A stretch of DNA of 64,000 bases from positions 25,491,824 through 25,555,823 of the forward strand of contig NC_031774.1 in NCBI RefSeq assembly GCF_001522545.3, given 5' to 3'. Origin of the DNA: Parus major. Lineage: Eukaryota > Chordata > Aves > Passeriformes > Paridae. The notes beneath the pieces are model-generated. The model made no database searches. It was given only the letters and a program-made list of their open reading frames with translations, and was not told the origin of the DNA. This document shows positions 13,001-25,000 of this stretch, one piece after another; the first letter of the stretch is position 1; the number at the start of each line of letters is the position of its first letter. The position numbers and the translations under genes were made by a program.

Positions 13001-16000
13001 ATCCCCTTTTTGAGAATAAGCCTGTTAATACACCAAGGGATCAGTTTTGACCATGCATTTTTGCACTTGAAAAGCAATTTCTTTGGTTATCCATTAGGAC
13101 ACAAGTTCTGACTGTTTTTTCATTCACGGAGTGCAAATGTGTGACAATCCAGCACAGACTGAGGCTAAAATAGTACAGTGTCTCTTTTCTGCTCAGTGGA
13201 AGAGAAAGTCAAAGAGAATTTTGCTTGTGAAATCAGTCACAAGCTGACAGCTTTGTCTCTTTCTCAGGAAAACACATATCCATGCTCTGCTTCAGTCAAC
13301 AGCAAAAATGTTTGAGGATGGCTGTGTTGTTTTCCCCCAGCCTTGCCCAGGCAGTGTGGAGCCAGTGACCTGTGGCCTAGGACCCTCTGGAGCAGGAGGG
13401 CCTGGCATGCTCAAACACACCCTGATGCACTGGAGAGTCAGCATGAAGGCTCGTGTAAAATGTTTATAGCGAGCATACAAAATACTGACTCTCCGTGAGA
13501 CAGACAACAGGCTCAGAAGTTCACCCTTCTGGGGTAGCATGAGCTGAACCACGGATTCCCAGGGACCTCAATTTTATTGTTGTACTGGAAGCCATACTAT
13601 ATTTTAATTCAAAACTAGGTTTAAAAGTGTAAATGACTATTTGATAGCCCCTCTGAATTTTCTTCTTTACTGCAAACTGAATCCATTATAGTAAGTATTA
13701 ATTTAGCAAAGAGATATTTATCCTCTCTGGTGAAACTGCCATGTCAGTCCTGCACCAATACTTTATCAGTGTGTAATTTATATAGCTCACATCAAAAAAA
13801 ACCCCAAAAACTCCCACCTCCCCCAAAACACCAAAACAAACAAACACACAAACAAACAACAACAAAATAACAATGAAAAAATCCCCAAAATAATAAAAGC
13901 CAACCCAAAGCCTCCAAAACAAAATGAGCAATAAAATAATTTGTTGTTTTTAATAGCTTACCTTCCAAGAAGCAGATCCTGGATTCAGGGACCTTCTTCA
14001 TCAATCGTCCCATGAAGAACTCACTGCCAAAATCCTCCGTGCGAACAAAAACTCCATATTTTTGCAATCCCACCTCATATGGGGTGAACTCCACCCATTC
14101 TGTAAGAAAGAACCCAAAGAAGAGAATAAGTTTTATTATAGCCCTCAAAATAATTTTTGAGTCTAATATTTCTGACCAATAGCAATGGGTTGTAAACATG
14201 TTACAAATAAATACTCATGAACATGGAAAAGCTTTGGAATATTTTTGAGTCTGTTTCATAGACAGAATAGACAAGTCAAACTTTTACCTCACCACAAGGA
14301 TATTATATGAGTACACATCAGCTGAGATTCTGGTCTTCAAATAAGAGGGGTATTTAGGCTATCTAAAAAGACTGTTCCATGATTTACCACCTAAAATATA
14401 AAGACAAATGACTCTCAGAAGTCTCATAATTACCTTTGAAATCCAGAGTGCTGTAGTTGTTCTTGACATTGACTGCAGTGTAGATAGGAAGTGGGTTCTG
14501 ACCACGATCAATGGCCTGTTGCTGATCTGAGAGTCTGTGGTTGTCTTTCTGTGATCCCAGAAATACAGTTACACTGAGAGAAAAATTACCATGGCAATAT
14601 TTTCTCTGCATCTAAGCTTGCAGGGCAGAAAAATTCTTGCCTCTAATGTATCGTGTGTGCTTGGCTTATCCTCTGAAATGTTCCATGTTTTTCAAAATCC
14701 CCAAAAGTGTTCTGTTACTGAAACACCTGCAGCCATCCAATCTGATGCCAGATTATTTGATGATGCATTAAGATGTAAATGGAAAGAAATTATAAAGAGC
14801 AGAAAGCAATACTTTTGATATAAAACACGTTATTGCATTACGCTGCAGCTTTATGGAAGACCTCACACCTTTCAAAAGTCTGCAGGTTCTTTAGTTAACA
14901 CGTCTCATAGGCATGCATAATGTCTGCAATTTTGTTATTTCTAAACAAGTAACTTGCAGAATATTAAAAGAATTCTTAAACTGTAATACTGTTTGAAAAT
15001 GTTATACTTGGGGTTTCCTCAGAAAAATATATTGAAAATTTCACAAGCAAGAATGCTGATTTTCACCATGAATGAGTATCTACAAGACTGGCTCCAAATG
15101 TTTTGGAAAACATTTCATTTGTCTCATAACAAACTGCTTTTCTCAGAGCCAACAGAAAAATATCTTCTCCAGAAATAAATTTTCAGAGAATGGTAAGCCA
15201 CTGTAAATGCTGCTTTATGATATACTGTACCCCATCATGCAAAAAAGATTCCAGGACAAGCCCCCAGAGGTCTATAAAAGATGTTTTGCGGCCCTCTCTT
15301 TTCCGTTGGCACAGCTGCTTTTTGTAATACTTCAAATATTCCAAGGAAAAGGAATTTATTTTGCATTTTGTCATATGTTTTCGAGCCTCACTGATTTGCT
15401 TGTCGAGATCCTTTCGTGACCAGTCAGCATCTCTGTACAAGTTTGACATGGTCCTAGGAAGAGGAAATACATATTGAAGAGGGAAAAAAAGCGCACCAAG
15501 GTTTGAGGTAGGCATTTTATGTTTTTGTTTTAAGTTCTTGATTTGAAATTAAGATTTCCTGTCTTCAGTTCCCCATGAAACTCTCATGTTCCCTTTGAAG
15601 TCACAGCCATTAACCCTGCCAAAATACCCTGCACAATTTTCCATAAAGCACTATTAGAAAATTTTTTATCATGTAGTTGTAAATTATGTGACTTTCCCCC
15701 ATGAAAAGACTTTATTCTGTCAATTTTGGAAGGTTAAGGAGAAGGACTGCTGAGAAGCTGTTATAGGTACACCACTGTACATCAGCCCCAGCCTTCTTCA
15801 GCACTTTGGTGTCACCAGGGAGCCTCCAGCCAAGGGCTGCCCAGTCCCACTCACCACGTAGTACCAGACAAGCCAGTCAGGTAGGTGGCACAGTCCAAGA
15901 CATTGAGCTTCTTGAGCCCTCTCAGGCTGCCATAGAGTGCTGTCAAGGATCTCATCCCTCCTCCCGTGGTCATGACGGCCACCACCGGGGTCTGTGCAAC

Positions 16001-19000
16001 ACAGGGACACAAAGGGCCGGCGTCACACAGCGGCTGCCCCTGACCGTGCCTCTCAGCAGAGACCTCCCCATACGTAAAGCCCAGCAACACCACCTGTGCC
16101 CAGGCACAGACTTCTTTCTAAATGACTTCTACTGAAATATAACCTAGCATTTATTTTATAAAGGAGAACAGGAGTAGAAGCAATGACCATTTCTTGCTTA
16201 GATATCTGACACTTGTTCCCAATGGGTTCAACATAGATGTTTGGTACTAATCAAATAAAAATGCATTAATTTAAACCAAAAGAGAGAGTAAGAGAGAAAA
16301 AAAATCAGTTGAAAAAGCAGGAATTAAAAAGAAATCTCACAGGCTGAAGAGAGAAGGGACTATCAACAAGGATAACAATAATAGGGTAAATAGTGTGGAA
16401 GAAGCCATTCCTACATAAGGAATATCTGGCTTCCAAGGAAGGTGTAGCAGGAAAAGGGTTAAACTCAGGATAGCAAATGCAAAGAACACAAACAGCAAGG
16501 TGAATTTACAAGTATGGGACAGTATTGGAGGTATACGTAAGTTTTAAGATGAGGAAAGATCAGAAAAAAAATTATCTATGAAGAAAAAGAGGTTGTATTA
16601 TGCCATTATGCTCTCACTGCTAAGTACTGATAAGATTTTCTAAATGTTTTCCCTACAGACCTCATGGTCCAGCAGATCCTGTTCCAGCTGCAGAACCTTC
16701 TTCAGAGCAGGCATAACATAATTCTTCCTTTTGCAGAGAAAGTCTTGTTCCTGTATGCAGAGATCAAATCCTAAACGCACATCAAGGTGGTCTGGGCTGA
16801 AGCAGAGATCAGGAAAAAAGCATATTTCATTTTATGATTGGTAAACAAGCTCAGAATTTCCAATGCAATAAAACAAAACTGTTTCACAAAATACTCCAAT
16901 TACAGGAGGTCCCTTTCCTACACTCCCAAGCAAGTATACAATGATGCTTGAAAGAAGGACAGAAGAAAGGACTGATAAACTCTAAGCAGTTATCAAAACA
17001 AAACCTAAGGAAAGACATTCCTGCAGCTAATTTCTGGTATACCTGCTGTCTGGATTCTCTCATATTTTAGTGAACTGAGAGCTATAGGAAAAAATTTTCA
17101 TACTTTCTTGAATTAGGCAGAAATTTTCCCTACTTCATAATCAACGATGCCAGGTGATTGGCTGCGCTCTTGCCCAGTGTTAAAGAAAAGGCAAAAGACT
17201 GTGCTGAGCATAACACTGGGTAGCATAACTGACTTGTAATATTATTTTTTTCTATTTTATGCATATTTTTTTCACTATTCGTGTCTCAGTACATGTAGAT
17301 GTACTCAGTACATCTACATGTATTACACTACACTACATGCAGTGGCTTCCAGCTCATGTGTATGCCACAAAACCTGATCACACCACTTTACAGTCCTGCT
17401 GTGAGTGCCTCCTCCCCAGTAAAGAGCCCAGGGTGAGAGGAGTTCAGCTAAGTAAAAGTCAATCTCCAAGAGTGGCCAAGTCTCTTACCAGTCTTCTGCC
17501 TTTGCACATAAATCAAATCTTTTATCCTGGAAAGCAAGAAAATGAACAGTGTGAGTGCTGACAACCTGCTTCTTCCCTGCAGCCTGAGGTGGAATTTTAT
17601 CTTGTGCCATCCTAGCAATGTGGGTACAAATCAGGAGCTCTGAATAATCAGGAGCTTGAATAAACCAGCAGTCTATGCAAATTGACAGTAGTGTTTTACT
17701 GAAAGGGAAGTTGTTCAGTAATTTTTAATGTTTCCTAGTGAATGTAACATCTGAGGATAACTGCTGTTTACAGAATAATGATCATGTATACTTCACCCAT
17801 CTCTGCTAACAGTTCCTCTTAGGCAGCCAGCCAGGGCTATGATTCTACACAGCAGCATTTATTACCCCCTTTCTGTGGCTTATACCCCACAACAGTAGTG
17901 ATCCTTTCATTCTACATGGATTTTTTTAACCATGAGTCTAAAAGTGCTTTGTAAAGCATCGTCAGCATCAGCAGAAGTCTGACACTACCTCAGTCAGTTC
18001 AGGTGCACCACTGGTGTGTGAGAAGGGGAAGGGCAGAGCTTCAACGTTAAGTGTGAAGTAAGATCAGGATGGAGCAGCAAGATGCCTCACATCTATTCAA
18101 ACAGAACAAGGCACAATTGCTGTGCCTAACTGCTGAAAGACCTACCACTGTTAGGCTGTGGTGTTTTTATCTGCAGGCTTTCATTGTCAGAAAGTACCAT
18201 GGTAATCATAGGGGGATGCAGACTTCCACATCCAGGTTTCTCAGCCTCTCCCACAAAAAGCAGGCACTCACCTCTGCTAAGATCATATTTTTTCCACTTG
18301 GAATGGAATGAAGTTCCACATTTGCAGAGCTTGTATCATACACATGTGAGTGCTGAAAAATACCAATAAACCTACGTTTATATTGTATAGAATGTTACAT
18401 ACTGCCCACAATACAAATTAATGTTACTATTTATGCTGTCTAGTATTTTACATGCCATTATTATGTTTTTTTTAAAGCTCAGTTGTAACATACTGAGGAG
18501 GGAGGTAGTTTCTTTCCTGGTAGTGTAACATCCAGTGTTGGCTGCTTGTATCTGGCATAATGGAATTTGGCAGGAAAGGAGGAGCTGAAAACCAGATCAG
18601 ATCCCAGCACAATGTCCTGGGTGCCTTCATAAGAGCCTTGCACTTTAAAGGAAAATTCTTTTTCTAAGGAAATGACACAAAAGCAGACACGTTAATTTTC
18701 TCATCAAAACTGGCAACAAAAATTCTTACAGAGTCTGTCACAAGGCTGTTCTCATGCTTTGGATTTGTTGGGGTTCTTTAATTCTTACATTAAGCCAATT
18801 CTGTTCATAATAATAGCACATCAGTTAAAAATAGCTGATGGAAAAATAACCTTACTTGATTTTTTATTTTTCTTCTTCTTCTCAACCACCTGAACTTCTA
18901 AGCAGCAGACTTTGCGAGACTGTAAGAGAGGCAAACAGTAAAATACATCATGGCAGGGAATTTTCCTACGTGACATTCTGTTTCCTAGTCCAAACAGGAC

Positions 19001-22000
19001 ACAACCAGAGCGAGGCAGGAGTGCAGTGTGGATGAAGAGGGCTTGCAGAAGGGAGAAGATGAGGACACAGTGAAAAACAGTACTTTCAGGATCCCAGAGA
19101 TGCAAGGATTGTTTTATACAGAATTCATGAGCAAGCAAAGATAATAAATGAGAAAATGCCAGGGATGGGAAGTCCCAGTGTAAAAAGCACAGTTATGAAT
19201 GTGGGAAGTGAGATGTGCATGGGACAGGACAAACCCTCTCACTTTGGCAGTATGGGAATGTGAGAGGAGTGATGTCTAAGGAAGAATTTACTGCTGCACT
19301 GATGTCTCAGACCTAAACCACTTCCCTGTGTTTCCTTTATACAGCAAAGGGTGTTGGGATGGGGGATCTCCGTGCTGTTCCAGCCACAGTGTCTCCAGAG
19401 GTGCCATCCACAAGGATGTGTCATGATGAAGTGGGAAATGGCAATGTTTCAATGCTGGCTGTCTCAGTCCAGGGGTATGTTGTCCTGATGACTGTGAGTC
19501 AAGTGAAACAAGTGTGGCAATAGGACAAGAAAGATGATGAAATACAACACTCACCACTAGCACTCCATTAGTAATGATGGTTTCAGGAGGGCCTGAACTA
19601 GGAAACAAAGAAAAATGCATTTACAATAACTCATTAAAATTACAGTACTGTTGATGTGCTCCACCCTCCTCCTGATTTTCCTCTTGCATATTTTTTACCT
19701 GCATATTGGATTTGAAAGAAAAGTTCCAGGAGACTTGTTGTACAAGTTTCCTCACTGTGCTATGTCAAGGCACAATTGTCACCCTACTGGCTCATCCAGT
19801 CCTGGAGCTCAGCAAGAAAAATGCCAAAGGTGCTCTGAGGCCAAACCACTGAGCAATTTTATGCTGAGTCCCAAGCTGAGGCCAGGGATGGTTTCATGGA
19901 ATCCAATTTTTAATAAATCATGCTTTTCTGGATGATGGAACAATGAAGGCTCTGGATCAGAAATCCAGTGCATTATTCCATGTGGTGTTTTGAAGGGAGG
20001 TGGACCCTCTTGCTGATCTCAAACACAAGTGCATAACAAATAAGCAACATTCTGGTCTTAAATTATGTTCACTACATTAGACAAATAAAAGGTTTTAGGG
20101 TGTTCTCCCTGTTTTCCTGATGCTCATGGGAGGTCATCCTGGCATTCACCCATTTGTCGACATAGCTCATAGCACAGATTCCTTGGGAATGATGCACTCT
20201 GAACAATCAGACTAGACTATTTCATGCCTCTGAATTGCTGTTTCTTTTTGTTCCAGGTAATGTTGCATATCATGTTTACTCACATATTATCCAAGGCAAA
20301 TCCCACCTCCAACTCCTCTCGTCTCTGGAAAATAAAGACAGGAAAATTATTTTGGTACTAGCGTACTGGAAGTTCTCATAATGCAAGTCCTCATTCTCAC
20401 AATCTGGGTATGCATGCACTGTTTGTGACCAGCAGAGCATTTAGAATAGAGTCACACACCACCACACATCTGTGTGTCTTGAGTCTCAAGATTCTCTCCT
20501 GGTAGGAAGCTTGTGGATAGCTGTCATAGCAGTTTTTAATATAGAAATTGTTTGGCTTGCCTGCCTCTGCTGGAGCCTAAGGGACAGACCTAGCAGGAGA
20601 TGTTGTATCATTCTGAGTCTCCAGCAAAAAGAAAGGGGATCTGCTGAAGGGGAGAGGCAAAGCCTTCTGGTGTCAGGAAGTGAAATGGTGACATGCAAAG
20701 CAGCTGTGGAAGAGGAAAACCTCTTTGTCTGGCAGCAAGTTTAGGGCATTGGGACAGTGGTAAATCTGACATTAAGGCCTGGTCTGTGAAGTGGTGAAAA
20801 GGAGTATAATCCTCAGGGGAAAGAAATCACAGGCAAGAGGAAAACAAAAGTAGGGACAGAAGGGATGATGAACAGCAAAGTGAGATCATGCTGTAGGCTA
20901 CTTAGTTGCTTAAATTATCCACTCAATTAAAGACACCAAAAAGTTATTAATACAGGACAAAAAAGTTTACAAAGGCTTGAAGAGTATGAGCTCTAACTGG
21001 TGTAGCTGTGCAAAAAGAAAAGGCTTGGATATGGCACCTGTAACCAAAGTGATCAGCTGGGTTACAAGTAGCCAAAGTTTTAATTTCACCAGATCTTAGC
21101 AGAAGTCCACACACTGCTACTTTGATATTTTGCAAGGAACAAAATTGTCAAATAAGGCATTTAAAGACAATGAAGCACAGTGTGGAGCTTGGGTGTATGT
21201 AGATAAGGTAATTCCTCAACTGAGTGGTGCACTACAGATGCACAAGAAACTGGAACTGGAAAAGGAGAATGATAGAACATACTGGGAGATGGGTGTACAA
21301 TTTTCAGTGTCCCTGGACATTCAAGACAGGATTATTTCTTGCTGCCAAGCTGGGTGGCATGACCTAGACTTTATTTAAACACCCATGCCACATTCCATAA
21401 TTAGCAAATAGTCTGGTTTGACATTTAGTTCTGATCAGGGAATTTTTACTTCCTGATTATTAGACTAAGTAGTAGGTTATGACAAAAGCATCAGGTACTG
21501 CCATGGACACCCTCCTCGGCCTCGATGGGGGCAGGCTCAGCAAAGAAACAATTTTGCCAATACACCTGAAATTTGTGACCCTCTCTGGCCTAAGGCCAAA
21601 CTTTTCAGTGTGCCTACAGATGCAGGTGTGAAGAGGTTTTCCCACTTTAGAGTGAAAACCAATTTATTTTTATGTGGCTAGGCAGCTGAAACACAACAAG
21701 GAAAAAAGGCAACATTTTACAAATAGCATTTTAGACAAAAAAGCTAACAATCACATTCTTGCCAAGCTATTCCATTTCTTACTTTGGACCTCACCTGTGA
21801 ATCACACTTGAAGTGCATGAAGACTTCCTCCCCCAGGGAAAGTTTGGCTATGTCAAAGTACACCGTGAAGAGGTGGTCATCCTGAGTAACCACATCCTTA
21901 TCATAGAGTGCCAGCTCCAGCACATTCTGAAAAAAGAAAGGACTTCAGAAATGTGTCAGGTTTTATTTGAAGCAGGAGATCCTTAGGACAACTGTTTTGG

Positions 22001-25000
22001 TCAGCTGTTGTGAGAAGTGGGAGGGGAGAAAGAAAAAGAACAGGAAGGGAAGGAAGTAGACAGGAAATCAGCTCCATGTTGGCACCTCTGAGGTGGAATG
22101 AGAGGAAATCACAGACATTTCAAATGCCATGTTCAACCTATGGCTGAGAGAGACAATCGTCTTGCATGGCATGGAAAACCATCATGATTCTCTTATCTTC
22201 CTCCATCTTTCCTCGCCTCTTGAAAAAATTGCTTATATCCCTTTGCAAAAGGATAAAACCTCTCAGTAGCTCCCTAGGTCAGCTACTAGAAAAGTCCCTG
22301 TTCAGTACCTTGACCTGACTCTGGATCCTGAAGTAGAAAGTTTCATTCCAGACTGGATCTTTGCAATTCTTGATGGCTTTAGTCTGAAATTTGTCGTTTG
22401 AAGCAGTCGGCAGCCACAGGCTCACGTAGCAATCAGTATGGCTCACTATATTAAAAACACAAAACACATCTAAAATGATCATTTGCTCTAGAAGAAGGAA
22501 TTAATTGAACAATATGAAATTTCATTTTCAAAAAGAGACACTGATGCAAAGTGGCGTGGTATATTTGTTCAACATAAACAATACAATTTAAGTAGTAGGA
22601 ATGGAGAAAAAGGAAGGGTGACATGACTCTTCTCTAAGTAAATGTGATTAGAAATATAATAAATACATTGAAAGGTTTTCCCCTTCTATGTCATCAAACA
22701 ATCTATTTAGCCAAGAATAAAAAAAAATCTAGGACAAATGCAACAAGCATTAAGGAAACAACATGATATCTTCTCATTTAGCCAAACAGAACATTAAGAA
22801 AAAGCTTTCTGATTTCTGCATAAGGAAAGATACAATCTTCTATTATATTTCGGTTCCAGGCCAGCAGAAACCAAAGGAGCTACAAAATGTAACTACACCT
22901 GATGGGCTTTTACCTGGGAATTCTGGCACATAGAGAATTAGGGTATGGCAGTTTTGATTATTTGAGAAAACTTTGAATACAAGCTAAATTTGAGACAAGG
23001 CTTCTGATCTTTTAGTATTTACTCAATTAGTGTCACCATTTTGTGTTCTTTGTTACATAAATATACTCCAGAGGAAAACATGGGAGATCTTTCCACATCT
23101 TTTGCTTTCAGCAGATTGCAGAGCTTTTACTGCTCCCTTTGGGGACACAGAGAAATGTGTGTGATAGGCACAGCTGTGACCTTACAGACCTTACCTCTGC
23201 ACAGAACAAGGGCTGATGCAAAGAAGAGCAACACACTCTATCTTCACTGCTGGAAGCAGCCCACCAGCAACAGAACTTTCCCAATTCATGGAAGAAATCT
23301 AGAAAGCACCTTTACTTGGAGCAGGACTAGCTATTAGCCCATGGAGGTAAGAGGCCATGAGCTCCTCTGTAGAGCCCTACAGATACTTACAGACATCTGC
23401 CTGGTGGATATTTCTTGCTCTTATGACTCTTACAGTCAGTAAATAACACGGAGAGGATTCTACCTGCAGGGAAAAAAACAAATATACAAAAGAGAGGAAT
23501 GAATGCCAAATTTAGATAGCATATGTAGAAGACAGAAGCAATCAAGAGAGATAAACACCCAACTCAGGAACAGTTCAGTTGAATTTTCTGTTTGATTATG
23601 GAATGGCCAATACATTTATTATTATTATTATACTGCTAACATCTAAATCAAGTACTAGACTGAAATACTTCCTTTCTTCTGTAGTATGATATGAGGCTTT
23701 ATCTTATTAGAGCATTTACTTGTTTCTTATCTAAAATCTGTCTGCACAGAGTCCTAAAATTCAGTCCCAGCTTGGGAGAAGATTAATTTTTTAAATTTCC
23801 AAGGTAGAAAATGAAGACATGCTTTAGACCTTTTTCAAGTGATAAAATTATTATTGTGGTGATTGCCTTCTATCCAGTCATTACATATATTCAGTCTCCT
23901 GGGCTATGAAATTATTTTCTCATATTCCTGCTATTTTAAATGTACAGTACTCTGCAGAGTTAAATGCTGAACTCCAATCCCCAAACTGATTTTAAGATCT
24001 GAGAAAGAGATTGCTGCTTTGCACTTCCACCATGCTACTTACTATGTATGAGCTTTTCATATATAGCTGCCCTCCTGAGCCAGAATCACCTCTGATTTTT
24101 TCTTGTGAGAAATTTCTTTATAGTTTTGAAGTATATAAACCCTTCACATCCTGAGTTTCTTTTGTTTTGCCTAAGAAGTGTAGGCAGTGTTTTACACCTG
24201 ATAAGAAATTTTTTTCTTGAAGTTTCCCTCTTTCATATTAGCCCATGTTTCTGACCTCATGCATGACTTCTTAGCCTGTCATGTTGTTGTACTCATATTG
24301 GAGATACGAGTTTATATCTCGTCTCCCTTTACCATAAAATAAACAAATAAATAACCTCCACATAACTTATTATTTCTACTGCCATGGAGATGGGGGGAAA
24401 GACACAACATGCTGGAATATAAATCCACAGGAAATTTTTGCTCCAAAAGGCCTAAAAGGCACTTAGTACAACTACAGGGCCATGGACAGGCAAAGACTTC
24501 ACCTATATTGCAAAATGATTATACAAGACCACTGCCAGCCCTGAAGCAGAATAACATGACACTGACCTCATTAGACCCACTGAGAAACAAGTGTGACACA
24601 GGTACTGCAGGAAAGGAGAGCAAGACTTTTGCTTGGACTGTCTGAGCAGAACAATTTGGTGTGTACTGTGTTAATAATGTCCATTCATAAAAAGTGAAGT
24701 GCATCAGTGTTCACAGGCTTAATGGAATATACGTCCATGTGAAGTCTCTCCAAATGTTTAACCTGAGCGTATCAATGCAGACAGCCAGGGCTAATGAATG
24801 CATGCTGTTGAGACTGGGGACAATGTGCAAGTAGGCTAATGAACAAACAGGTAAAATCAGCCTCCAATTAACCAAAGCATCCCTCTCTAGGAAAAGGCAA
24901 CAAGAATATGACAAGCAGGTCACTGGGTGTGCAGATCAAGGGTGTCAAACCACTGCTAAGGGCCCCAAGAGTAGCTGTAGATCAGACTACCAAGGACACT

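Noticed and set aside
19555..19592. Alternative 38-nt form of copy B exon 7 using the downstream AG
   Set aside because: It shifts the frame and gives an immediate stop after exon 6; the upstream AG yields the 43-nt exon conserved in copy A.
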